Assembly: GCA_901538445.1 (NCBI GenBank)
Contig: LR594585.1
Span: forward strand, 1,949,369 to 2,013,368
Source of the DNA: Gemmataceae bacterium
GTDB taxonomy: Bacteria; Planctomycetota; Planctomycetia; Gemmatales; Gemmataceae
Length of the DNA stretch: 64,000 bases
Direction: 5' to 3'
In this document: piece after piece, positions 27,301 to 36,075 of the stretch
Position numbering within the stretch: position 1 is the stretch's first letter
Layout: each line of letters starts with the position of its first letter
Program-made: the position numbers and the translations under genes
The notes under the pieces: generated by a model
Database searches by the model: none
Seen by the model: only the letters and a program-made list of their open reading frames with translations
What the model was told of the DNA's origin: nothing

Positions 27301-27743
27301 GCGAGGTCGGCGCGCTCCGGGACCGGCTGGCACACGGCCGCCATCGTGGTGACGACCAGCTTCGGCGGCTCGGTCGAAAGCTGCTGGAGGAGGCGGAGCC
27401 GCGACGCGGTGATCGGGTCGAGCTTCCCCTTGCTGGCACCGGCCGGCCACGTCTCCCACGCCTCGAACACCGCCGGGGCCAGCCCGGAGAAGCTGCGGAG
27501 GTCTTCGACCCACGGCGACACGTCGGCCGGGTTCGCCACGACGACCAGGAGCGTGGCGGGCGCGTCGGCGGCCAGTGCCGCCAGCGCGAGCGCCGACGAC
27601 GAGCCCCACGCGCCGTCGATGGTACCGCTGCGGCCGGCGGCCAGCGCGGCGCGCAGCCCGTCCCACCCCTCGCTCTCGGGGACGAACGTGCCCAGCGCGC
27701 GCAGCCCGGCACCGGCCGGACCGGCGACCACCGCAGCGGCCAT
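24372..27743 (-). CDS. mfd: Transcription-repair coupling factor
   Basis: An 1123-residue protein that removes RNA polymerase stalled at DNA damage and recruits UvrA. It has the UvrB-like N-terminal modules, the CarD-like polymerase-binding domain (starting near GDYVVHVAHGIGRF) and the RecG-type motor with GDVGYGKTEVA, IDEEQRFG and TMTATPIPRT, then a TRCF C-terminus. The ATG at 27743 has GGAGGA 8 bases upstream, which decides it over an earlier GTG. Between KMLSKQ and ENLILEF, in the polymerase-binding domain, about 30 extra residues (SVGSGQWTDEDESTD...) are encoded by two inverted arrays of 7-bp repeats. Confidence 0.96.
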   Translation of the reverse strand: MAAAVVAGPAGAGLRALGTFVPESEGWDGLRAALAAGRSGTIDGAWGSSSALALAALAADAPATLLVVVANPADVSPWVEDLRSFSGLAPAVFEAWETWPAGASKGKLDPITASRLRLLQQLSTEPPKLVVTTMAAVCQPVPERADLAARGRKLVAGEVVEPTELAEWLVASGYKRVDAVEYPGEFAKRGGILDVFSPDTADPVRLEFFGDELESVRTFAAGSQRSLDKRPAVTLLAADQATPSQGGGGGRGFLTDYVPANSWVALVEPGDLKEQARHFFDRIDDPTGLFLPDAAFANLLRLPSVTVSALPRPSVEASAHLRVESVERFSGNVQRVRDELDAVAAGGTQRVLIACQSDAEVHRLTDVLKAGKLALSDRLQLVTGHVRAGFRLVTAGVVVIGSHEIFHKDLLPAGVKAAAGKSSRRVESRAIDSFLDLNEGDYVVHVAHGIGRFRGMKMLSKQSVGSGQWTDEDESTDPSSLSTAHSPLSTEAQEENLILEFRDGVFLYVPATRIDLVQKYVGGQQSEPELSKLGGTAWGRKKEKVTEAVRDMAADMIQVQAVRQSVPGFAFPADSDWQREFEAAFPYQETPDQLSAISEVKGDIEKPKSMDRLICGDVGYGKTEVAIRAAFKTIDNGKQVAVLVPTTVLAEQHFRTFTQRFAEYPFSVGVVNRFKAAGKQRETLKQVADGSIDVVVGTHRLLSKDVKFKDLGLVIIDEEQRFGVEHKERLKHLRATVHVLTMTATPIPRTLHGALMGIREISNLETPPPERQPVETRIIRWDDQLIKHAINRELNRGGQVYFVHNRVHDIHEIADKVRYIVPEAKVVVGHGQMTADELEKAMVAFVRKDADILVATTIIESGLDIPNANTIFIDDADTYGLADLHQLRGRVGRQKNRAYAYLIVNPIKMLSPTAQRRLKAIEEFTELGSGFKIAMRDLEIRGAGNILGAEQSGHIASVGYELYCQLLENAVRALKHQPPRQAVEVNVDLPWPAYLPRDYVPGQKLRIEVYRRLARLREFKKLDDFRQELRDRYGPPPEAVEWLLRTTEVRLLCVRWQVSSVHRDARDLIFAYRNAEQAKKLVAHAKGRLKIVDEKTIYLRLRPEDDDSPEGLYRLLLGVLGAP
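26273..26360. repeat. Inverted heptanucleotide arrays inside mfd
   Basis: Five 7-bp units (CAGTGGA, CAGTGGG, GAGTGGG, CAGTGGA, CAGTGAA; 26273-26307) face four complementary units (CTGTCCA, CTGCCCA, CTCCCCA, CTGACTG; 26333-26360) across a 25-bp loop. The whole block is in frame within mfd and adds a hydrophilic, probably disordered loop. Confidence 0.92.
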
Positions 27744-28189
27744 CTCGGTTCCTCCGTCAACCACAATTCCTCACCGCCATTATTACTGAGACGGCCCGGT
27801 CCTCAATAGTCAGTAGGCCCGAACGAACCGTTTGGACCACTACTCCCCTCAAATCCGGTGCAGTCCAGAGAACCCCAACAGACCGGTGCGAATCTCGAAG
27901 TGAATGGCCAGAGAGCGAACATTCGCTGTTGGGCTTGGCCGGGAACTGCGCTAATTTCTCGTGGAGAGGGTTGCCAAACTTGCACATATGTCGCATTAGT
28001 AACAGGGTTGCCGATTACCTGTGCAGCTTTGGAACACCGTGGACCCCGCGAAACGCGGTGGGGCCAGTGGTATTTCCGACGGATCGGCCCGACGAACAAC
28101 CGACGCACTCGAAAGGAGCACCGCCTCGCCAAGCGCCACCCCTCCCACCGCACACATTTTGACGCCAGCACTTACGGAGATACCCCACG
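27744..28189. other. Divergent promoter region, mfd and ABC ATPase
   Basis: 446 bases without a recognised gene. It is less GC-rich than its surroundings around 27930-28030 and should carry promoters in both directions. No palindromic element of the common families was found, only a short hairpin at CCCCGCGAAACGCGGTGGGG (about 28042). Confidence 0.5.
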
Positions 28190-29062
28190 ATGTGTCGTCT
28201 CGCTCGCCTGTTCGGGCGGCAGCCCTCGAAGCCGGCTGTGCCCGCGGCTCAGGTTCCCGGAGTCCTTCGGCGTGGGAGCGCCGCACTGAGCGGGGCCGAC
28301 CTGATCCGCTCGTTCGGCACCGGGGAGACGAAGTCCTACGCCCTCAAGGGGGTGTCCGTCGAGTTCCGCAAGGGCGACCTCAACCTGCTGATGGGGCCGA
28401 GCGGGTCCGGGAAGTCGACGCTGCTCGCGGTGCTGTCGGGGCTGCTGCGGCCGGACAACGGTGCGGTCGGGGCTCTCGGGCGGGACGTGTGGCGCATGAG
28501 CGAGACGCAGATGGAGCGGTTCCGGCTCCAGCACTGCTCGTACATCTTCCAGGGTTACAACCTCTTCCCCGCCCTCACCGCCCGCGAGCAACTCGAGATC
28601 GTGCTGAAGTGGGGCGAGGGCTGCTCGCCGCGCGAGGCCCGGCACCGCGCCGATAAGGTGCTCGGCCAGCTCGGGCTGGCGAACAAGGCGCACCTGCGGC
28701 CGGCCGAGATGTCCGGCGGGGAGAAGCAGCGGGTCGCCATCGGCCGGGCGCTGGTCAAGAACCCGTCGCTGGTGTTCGCCGACGAGCCGACCGCGGCCCT
28801 CGACTGGGACAACGGCCAGCAGGTCATCAAGCTCCTCACCGAGAACGCCCGCGAGCGCGGCGCGATGGTACTGGTCGTCACGCACGACCCGCGGCTCGTG
28901 CAGTTCGCCGACAAGGTGATGGAACTCGAGGACGGCCAGCTCACGCAGGACGGCCCGCCGGCCGACGCACTGAGCCGCCACGACGTCCACGAGTTCACCC
29001 CGCCGCCCGTGAAGAAGGGGCCACGGCTCCGCCTCCACGCCCCGACCGCGAACGTGCCGTGA
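28190..29062 (+). CDS. ABC transporter ATPase, LolD/MacB type, without a neighbouring permease
   Basis: A 290-residue nucleotide-binding protein with Walker A (GPSGSGKST), a Q-loop in YIFQGYNLFPALT, signature MSGGEKQR, Walker B (LVFADEPT) and a switch His (VVTHD). The Q-loop and EPTAALD wording place it with LolD, MacB and FtsE-like ATPases that work with FtsX-fold permeases in lipoprotein release or export. No permease lies on either side. It has some 35 extra residues at each end. A ribosome-binding site (GGAG) precedes the ATG by about 10 bases. Confidence 0.88.
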   Translation: MCRLARLFGRQPSKPAVPAAQVPGVLRRGSAALSGADLIRSFGTGETKSYALKGVSVEFRKGDLNLLMGPSGSGKSTLLAVLSGLLRPDNGAVGALGRDVWRMSETQMERFRLQHCSYIFQGYNLFPALTAREQLEIVLKWGEGCSPREARHRADKVLGQLGLANKAHLRPAEMSGGEKQRVAIGRALVKNPSLVFADEPTAALDWDNGQQVIKLLTENARERGAMVLVVTHDPRLVQFADKVMELEDGQLTQDGPPADALSRHDVHEFTPPPVKKGPRLRLHAPTANVP

Positions 29063-29421
29063 GCCGTTTCGATTTCCGCGTTCAACGACACGAGCCGGGG
29101 TTGCCCCCGGCTCGTTCGCGTTCCCACGGCGTTTACTTCTCGACCTGGGACGCGGAAGGCTCACGGTACCGCCGACAAGTCGGGCTGATCGATCAGAGCG
29201 GAACCGCGATTGGCAAGGTTGTTCCAGACCGCTCTGATCGATCAGCCCGACTTGTCGAAAGCGGTGCTGGAACAGCCTTCCCCGGGTCGCATGAGGGGCC
29301 AATCGCTCGGGCGACGCAACATCGCCCTGGTGCAGAGCACCGAGCTAAACGGTCCGCGGGAACACTGAGAGGGTAACCGGCCCTTCACGCGAGGGCAAGG
29401 GGCCGGTCAGGCCTGGACGGC
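29063..29421. other. Convergent intergenic region with a perfect 28-bp inverted repeat
   Basis: It lies between two convergent genes. The only notable structure is the family K repeat (29174-29256). No gene was recognised. Confidence 0.7.
29174..29256. repeat. Palindromic element, family K
   Basis: Perfect 28-bp arms at 29174-29201 and 29229-29256 with a 27-base loop. The arms contain the inner palindrome CTGATCGATCAG. Its position between convergent genes would suit a two-way terminator, but no T-run follows either arm. Confidence 0.92.
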
Positions 29422-30846
<1,425 letters not shown>

Positions 30847-30870
30847 GTTCAAAGTCTCCTGACAAATGAA

Positions 30871-30957
30871 CGGGCGCCGTTGGACGGTTGAAATCCACCT
30901 CCGCGAGCCTGGCAAGTACGCCTCTGCGTCCCGTTGCAGCGCCCCTCGTAGAGGTGG
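30871..30957 (-). promoter_or_regulatory. SAH riboswitch in the ahcY leader
   Basis: Read on the minus strand, the leader contains the SAH riboswitch consensus in order: CGAGGGGCGCUGCAACGGG, then GCCAGGCUCG, then AACGGCGCCC. P1 forms from CCACCUC/GAGGUGG and CGAG/CUCG. The pseudoknot GGGCGC/GCGCCC pairs the core with the 3' end. The aptamer ends about 11 bases before the AGGAG ribosome-binding site of ahcY. In known cases SAH binding turns the gene on, and the spacing here favours control of translation start. The class is best known from proteobacteria. Confidence 0.87.
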
Positions 30958-31180
30958 GGTGGTTCGTTTATCGGCTCAAGACGGTGCCTCGTCGGGCGAG
31001 CAGGCTCGTGCCCATATTGATAGCGAGCCGGGCGGACCGGGGGCAAGCGGCCCCGGGAAATATGCCACGGGCGGGCCGGGCAGGTGCTGTGCTGGACTGT
31101 GGGCGAGCGGCGTGAGCCCGCCGGTTGGGCCGAAAAGCACCGGCGGGCTCACGCCGCTCGCCCACAGTCCAGCACCCGCT
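30958..31180. other. ahcY promoter region and family H repeat
   Basis: This holds the likely ahcY promoter (minus strand, upstream of the riboswitch) and the palindrome at 31089-31175, which ends 5 bp from the photolyase stop codon. No gene was recognised. Confidence 0.6.
31089..31175. repeat. Palindromic element, family H copy 1
   Basis: Perfect 36-bp arms (31089-31124 and 31140-31175) with a 15-base loop. The core word GCGAGCGGCGTGAGCCCGCC is shared with the element inside the glycosyltransferase gene at 47411-47479. Confidence 0.95.
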
Positions 31181-32779
31181 TCACGGGTCGAACAGGGTGC
31201 GCTGGCCGCTCGGGGTGCCGCCCGACAGCCCCTTCACGTACTCGTAGTACCCGGCGAGCTTGAACTTCTTCGCGGTGTTCTCCGACGACATGTACCGGAC
31301 GCCGCCGTACACCGGGCGCTCGGGCGGCCACGGGCGGTCGAACAGGCCGAAGCACCACAGGATGCCCGTGTACGAGTTCGGGTCGCGGCCGTCGATCGCG
31401 TACTTGTTGTTGAGGTGCTCCAGCACCGCGTAGGCCTCGGCCGGCGTCTTCGACCACTCCAGCACCTTCTTGCCCCACAGCATCCGCAGGTAGTTGTGGA
31501 TGCGGCCGGTCGCGACCAGTTCCCGCTGAGCGGCGTTCCACAGCGGGTCGTGCGTGTCGGCGCTCTCGAACTCGTCGAGGCGGTACAGGTGCCTGCGGGT
31601 GTCGGCCGTGTGCTTGTGGAGCGTCGCCTTGGCCCAGTCGGGCAGGGTCAGGTCGAGTGCGGTGCGGCCCCCGCCGGGCGCGAAGTCGAACGTCGCAAAG
31701 TTGAAGTGCGGGGCTGCCCCGCCCTGCGTGCTGACCGTACTCGGTTCCGCATTCCGAGTTCCGCACTCCGCGTTTCTGGTGAAGTGCCACTGGTAGCCCA
31801 CGTCGCGCCAGGTGACCGCCTCGTCGAGGAACCCGTTCACGTTGGCGTCGCGGCAGAAGAAGTCGTCGCGCTTGCCGCTCGCCTTCGCGTTGATCTCGGT
31901 GGGCTGCCAGTCGTCGCCCAGCACGGCCTCGGCCACCTCCTGAATCGAGAGGTGCCCGTGCCGCAGGTACGCGCTCAGGCCGCTGGCCGCGTTGCGCCGC
32001 GGGGCGTCCGGGTTGTTCCGCTCCTCGCCGTACTTGTGGAGCTTCCCGGTCACGAACTCGTCGAGCGCCGCCCGCCCCGCGGCGCACCCGCCCTCGACAC
32101 CCGGGACCGCCGGCACGCTCTGGTCGATCGGCAGTGAGGCGACGAACTTCGCGACGTCCTGCGTCGCGTCCCAGGGCGTGAACGGCGGGTCGAGCTTCGC
32201 CTTCGCGGCCTTCGGAACGGTCGGCTCGGCCGCCGCCCGGTGGGTCCACGCCTCGGCGAACAGCTTGTGAATCCGCGGCCGAAGGTGCGCCGCTGCGGCG
32301 ACCGTCGGCCCGAGCTTCGACAGCGGCACGACCGAGTTGCCGTCCACCAGGATCACGGGCACGTCGCACGCCGCGATCGCCCGGTTGTGTGCGGGGACGA
32401 TGTACGCCGGGAAGTCGTCGGTCACGACGGCGCACGCCGCGGCCGCGAGCTTCCGCACGAGCCCGCGGCCGGGGTGGCCCGGCGTCTCGACGAACGGCCA
32501 GTACGCCGCGCCGAGCGCCTTCGCGGCCGCGGCGTTGTCCCGCATCCCGTGCAGCATGAACGTGTGGTGCCGGGCGCTCGCCCACGGGTAGTCGAGCTTC
32601 AGACCCTCGTACACGACGAGCGGCTTGCCCAGTTCCGCCGCCAGCTTGATGGCGTGGTCGAGGGCGTGGTTGCTGTGCAGCCGCCGGAACATCTGCATCC
32701 AGTACAGCACGTACTTCCCGCGGCCGTTCACCGGGCGGGTGTTCGCGGGGCGGACGCGGGAGTCGTTGAACGTGGTCAT
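31181..32779 (-). CDS. Class II CPD photolyase
   Basis: A 532-residue flavoenzyme that repairs cyclobutane pyrimidine dimers with blue light. The N-terminal antenna fold begins KYVLYWMQMFRRLHSNHAL. The class II C-terminus is evident from YLRHGHLS, then RELVATGRIHNYLRMLWGKK and NNKYAIDGRDPNSYTGILW, ending GGVRYMSS. About 20 residues near the middle (RNAECGTRNAEPSTVSTQGG) have no place in the family and coincide with a 7-bp repeat array at 31743-31770. The ATG at 32779 precedes the fold by about 20 residues. Confidence 0.93.
   Translation of the reverse strand: MTTFNDSRVRPANTRPVNGRGKYVLYWMQMFRRLHSNHALDHAIKLAAELGKPLVVYEGLKLDYPWASARHHTFMLHGMRDNAAAAKALGAAYWPFVETPGHPGRGLVRKLAAAACAVVTDDFPAYIVPAHNRAIAACDVPVILVDGNSVVPLSKLGPTVAAAAHLRPRIHKLFAEAWTHRAAAEPTVPKAAKAKLDPPFTPWDATQDVAKFVASLPIDQSVPAVPGVEGGCAAGRAALDEFVTGKLHKYGEERNNPDAPRRNAASGLSAYLRHGHLSIQEVAEAVLGDDWQPTEINAKASGKRDDFFCRDANVNGFLDEAVTWRDVGYQWHFTRNAECGTRNAEPSTVSTQGGAAPHFNFATFDFAPGGGRTALDLTLPDWAKATLHKHTADTRRHLYRLDEFESADTHDPLWNAAQRELVATGRIHNYLRMLWGKKVLEWSKTPAEAYAVLEHLNNKYAIDGRDPNSYTGILWCFGLFDRPWPPERPVYGGVRYMSSENTAKKFKLAGYYEYVKGLSGGTPSGQRTLFDP
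31743..31770. repeat. Heptanucleotide array inside the photolyase gene
   Basis: Four units (GGTTCCG, CATTCCG, AGTTCCG, CACTCCG) in tandem, in frame. On the coding strand they read RNAECGTRNAE-like repeats, a pattern common as low-complexity inserts in planctomycete proteins. Confidence 0.88.
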
Positions 32780-32827
32780 GGTGGTTGCCCGCGACCCGAC
32801 GGTGAGCGATCCCCTATAGTAGTCGCC

Positions 32828-33763
32828 ATGCCCGAGCAAATTCTCGAAGTCACGGACGTCCGCAAGCGCTTCGGCGACCTCGCCGCGCTCGGCGGCGTCA
32901 CGCTGGCCGTCGGGGCCGGGGAGCTGTTCGGGCTCCTCGGCCCCAACGGGGCCGGTAAGACCACGCTCATCTCGATCCTGAGCGGCCTGACCGACGCCGA
33001 CGGCGGCGAGGTCAAGCTGTTCGGGCAACCGTTCAACCGGGCGGCGCGCGACCTGCGGCGGCTCGTCGGCATCGGCACGCAGGACCTCGCGATCTACCCG
33101 GACCTGACCCCCCGCGAGAACCTCCGGTTCTTCGGCAAGCTCTACGGGCTCGGCGGCAAGTCCCTGGAGTCGCGCGTCGATGCGGTGCTCGCGGAGGTGG
33201 GGCTCACCGAGCGCGCGAACGACCGGGCCGGGACGTTCTCCGGCGGCATGAAGCGGCGGCTCAACCTTGCGGCGGCGGTGGTCCACGAACCGAAGCTGCT
33301 GTTCCTCGACGAGCCGACGACCGGGGTGGACCCGCAGAGCCGCAACCACATCTTCCGGCAGGTGAAGGCGCTCAACGCCGCGGGCGTCACGGTGATCTAC
33401 ACCAGCCACTACATGGAAGAGGTACAGGCGCTGTGCAAGCGCATCGCGGTCCTCGACGGCGGCAAGTTGCTGGCGTGCGACACGCTCCCGAACCTGCTCC
33501 GCACGCTCGACGGCCGCGTGCGCTTCACGCTCGCCCAACCCGTGGCCGGCTTCGAGGAGCGGCTCGCGAAGGTGCCCGGCGCGAAGCAGGTGAAGGCGCT
33601 CGGCGGCGGCATCGAGGTGACGACCGATTCCGTGCCCGAACTGCTGCCCGTGGTGATGACGCTGGCCGGCGAACTGGGCGCGACCGTCACCGCGATCGAC
33701 CCGCGGGAGCCGACGCTGGAGCGCGTGTTCCTGCACCTGACCGGCCGCGAGTTACGGGACTAG
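32828..33763 (+). CDS. ABC-2 type transporter ATPase
   Basis: A 311-residue ATPase with Walker A (GPNGAGKTT), a Q-loop (GTQDLAIYPDLTPREN), signature FSGGMKRR, Walker B (LLFLDEPT) and a switch His (YTSHYMEE). The extra 80-residue C-terminal domain after about 225 is usual for DrrA/NodI-like exporters. It is followed 104 bp later by its probable permease. The substrate is unknown; lipids, polysaccharides and antibiotics are common for this type. Confidence 0.92.
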   Translation: MPEQILEVTDVRKRFGDLAALGGVTLAVGAGELFGLLGPNGAGKTTLISILSGLTDADGGEVKLFGQPFNRAARDLRRLVGIGTQDLAIYPDLTPRENLRFFGKLYGLGGKSLESRVDAVLAEVGLTERANDRAGTFSGGMKRRLNLAAAVVHEPKLLFLDEPTTGVDPQSRNHIFRQVKALNAAGVTVIYTSHYMEEVQALCKRIAVLDGGKLLACDTLPNLLRTLDGRVRFTLAQPVAGFEERLAKVPGAKQVKALGGGIEVTTDSVPELLPVVMTLAGELGATVTAIDPREPTLERVFLHLTGRELRD

Positions 33764-33867
33764 TGTGGCTCGTGCGAGTGTGAGTGAATAGCCGGAGACG
33801 GCAAACGCCCTTCGACTCACCTCTTCTGCTTCCACTCACACTCACACTTGCCACCCACACTGTCGCC

Positions 33868-35496
33868 ATGCCGATCCTCACGCTCGCCGCGAAAGACCTC
33901 CGGTTGCTCCTGCGTGACGCGCGCAGTGCGGTCATCCTGCTGGTGACGCCGCTGGTGCTGATCCTCGTGCTGGGGATGGCGCTCGGGGAGGGCTTCGGCG
34001 AGAAGCCCGACGACCGGCTCCGCATCTCCGTCGTGAACCTCGACCGCGGGCTCTCCACAAAGCAGCCGTTCCCCGAGAAGATGTGGTCCGAGGTCGTCAT
34101 GGACGACCTCACCGCGACCGCCGGCATCCGCCTCGAACTCATCACCGACCGCGCCGAGGCCGAGAAGCTCGTCGCCCGCAACCGCCGCGCTGCGGTGATC
34201 GTGTTCGAGCCCGAGTTCTCCGAGCGCATGAACCGGTGCTCGTTCCTCTCGCAGGCGACCCCGCCGCCGATCAACCCGTTCGACCGCGACGGGGTCCGCA
34301 CCGCCGAGGTCGGGCTCACGCTCCTCAAGGACCAGACGCAGCCGGTCACCGCCTCGACCATCGAGCAGGTCGCGCAGGTCACGCTGCTGCGGGTGCTGAT
34401 CCCGTGGATGATCGGCCGGGCCTTCGAGCGGGTCGGCGACGACGCGTTCATGGAGTCGCTCGCGGTGAAGCTGAAGGACGCGAAGCCGCTGCCGCCCGCG
34501 GTGCTGAAGGAACTCGACCCGGTCGTGCAGAAGCTCCTCGACGCGCTCATGCGCGACCCCGAGTTCGCCGCGATGATGCTCAAGGCCGTCGGGTTCCGCG
34601 ACGCCGGGACCATCGCGGGCCGGTCCCGGGAGTTCAAGGAGGTGGTGAGCCAGGCGTTCAACAACCCGAAGCTCATGGCCCGGGTCGGCCGGGACATCGC
34701 GTTCGGCGAGGTGATGACGCCCGCGGTGCGCGCCGAGGTCGGCCCGAAGGTCCGCGACGGCGTGCAGGAGGTGCTCTCGAACTACGACTTCAAGGCGAAG
34801 ACGTGGGCCGGGCTGAACAAGGACCGCGCCCGGTCCGCGAACCCCGACGGGGTCACCGAGTACCGCGACACGAGCGGCACCGGGTTCCTCAACCGCGGGG
34901 CCGTGCGGTACCAGATCCTCGTGCCGTCCTACACGGTGATGTTCGCGTTCTTCCTGGTGCTGAGCGTCGGGTGGCTGTTCGTCGCCGAGCGGAAGCACGG
35001 CACCCTCGCCCGGCTCCGGGCCGCGCCGCTCGCCCGCGGGCAGATCCTCATGGGGAAGCTGCTCCCGTGCCTCGCGGTGTCGCTGGCACAGGGGTTCTTC
35101 CTGCTCGCCGCCGGGTGGGCGCTGTTCGGCATGACGTGGGGCTCGCGGCCGGACCTGCTCGCGGCGGTCGTGGTCTGCACGTCGCTCGCGGCGGTGGGGC
35201 TGTCGGTGTTCGTCGCGAGCATCGCCCGCACCGAGACGCAAGTGGCCGTTTACGGGACGCTCCTGGTGCTGGTGCTCGGCGGCGTGAGCGGGTCGCTGAT
35301 GCCCCGCGACCTGATGCCCGAGAAGATGAAGGCCGCGAGCCTCGCCACCCCGCACGCCTGGGCGCTCGACGCCTACTCGCAGTTGCTCGCGAACCCGGTG
35401 CCCGACGCGGCGCTGATTGCGACCGCGTGCGGCGTGCTGGCGGCGTTCGGGGCCGCGTTCACGGCGCTCGCGTGGTGGCGGATGGATCTGGAGTAG
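33868..35496 (+). CDS. ABC-2 type permease
   Basis: A 542-residue membrane protein. One helix near the N-terminus (about 22-42, ILLVTPLVLILVLGMAL) is followed by a large extracytoplasmic region (about 45-350). A block of five helices ends the protein, with the ABC-2 words VPSYTVMFAFFLVLSVGWLF, ERKHGTLARLRAAPL and LVLVLGGVSGSLMP. It pairs with the ATPase just upstream as an exporter. The external region is longer than in DrrB proteins and resembles the YhhJ/YadH-like class. Confidence 0.9.
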   Translation: MPILTLAAKDLRLLLRDARSAVILLVTPLVLILVLGMALGEGFGEKPDDRLRISVVNLDRGLSTKQPFPEKMWSEVVMDDLTATAGIRLELITDRAEAEKLVARNRRAAVIVFEPEFSERMNRCSFLSQATPPPINPFDRDGVRTAEVGLTLLKDQTQPVTASTIEQVAQVTLLRVLIPWMIGRAFERVGDDAFMESLAVKLKDAKPLPPAVLKELDPVVQKLLDALMRDPEFAAMMLKAVGFRDAGTIAGRSREFKEVVSQAFNNPKLMARVGRDIAFGEVMTPAVRAEVGPKVRDGVQEVLSNYDFKAKTWAGLNKDRARSANPDGVTEYRDTSGTGFLNRGAVRYQILVPSYTVMFAFFLVLSVGWLFVAERKHGTLARLRAAPLARGQILMGKLLPCLAVSLAQGFFLLAAGWALFGMTWGSRPDLLAAVVVCTSLAAVGLSVFVASIARTETQVAVYGTLLVLVLGGVSGSLMPRDLMPEKMKAASLATPHAWALDAYSQLLANPVPDAALIATACGVLAAFGAAFTALAWWRMDLE

Positions 35497-35620
35497 GTGT
35501 GGTGGGGCGATCCAAGGACCGCGAGCGCCCGGGTGCTGGGCTCGCGGGAAGTGGTGATGCCGGACCGTGTGGTGGGAGGGGGTGGTGGAAAATGGTTCTG
35601 GCGGATTCGGGGGGTGGGGT

Positions 35621-35698
35621 CTCCAGAACCAACGGAAACTCTCCAGAACCAACGGAAACTCTCCAGAACCAAGCCCAACTCTCCAGAACCAAACCCCC
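35621..35698. repeat. 20-bp tandem repeat array
   Basis: Four units starting exactly at 35621, 35641, 35661 and 35681, consensus CTCCAGAACCAACGGAAACT; the third and fourth diverge in the second half and a decayed fifth follows. The complement of CCAGAACC appears just before (35594). Confidence 0.93.
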
Positions 35699-35835
35699 GC
35701 TCGCCAGAAGCAAAGCTCCCCTCAACCCCCTTACCCAGAGTACCGCTCGGCATGAGACTCAACCATGTCGGGTGCTGCGCCGAGGGGTTTGGGTGAGACG
35801 GGTGGGGAAGCGATACAGGAGCCCGTGAGTTGCAC

Positions 35836-35966
35836 GCATCCCGGGAAAGGGCCGCCGTCTGTCGAAATTTGGTGGCACAGGCCTCGGGCCTGTGGAGGCG
35901 ATCACAGGCCCGAGACCTGTGCCACCACGCCCGGCAAGTCATTCCTGGGACGCGCACGATCCGCGG
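35836..35966. repeat. Family E ends enclosing a family F palindrome
   Basis: The outer ends GCATCCCGGGAA (35836) and TTCCTGGGACGCG (35942) resemble those at 14918-15052. Inside, 24-bp arms (35871-35894 and 35903-35926) with one mismatch form a family F stem. Confidence 0.8.
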
Positions 35967-36075
35967 GGTTGAGTCTGCCACCGGATGAGCGGGCCGCCGT
36001 CGCTCGCGATGCAAATGAGAACCGCCCGCGACAGAGTCGCGGGCGGTTCGCGTTCACGGTCCGTGGTGCCGCGGG

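Larger units (their letters stand above)
35497..36075. other. Repeat-rich intergenic region
   Basis: No gene in 579 bases. It holds a 20-bp tandem array (35621-35698) and a nested pair of palindromes (families E and F, 35836-35966). Confidence 0.7.

Noticed and set aside
27800-28040. A possible tRNA or small RNA in the AT-richer spacer before the LolD-type ATPase
   Set aside because: No cloverleaf, anticodon arm or conserved T-loop word could be found on either strand.
35621-35698. CRISPR-like array
   Set aside because: Units are 20 bp and directly adjacent with no spacers, and no cas genes are near.
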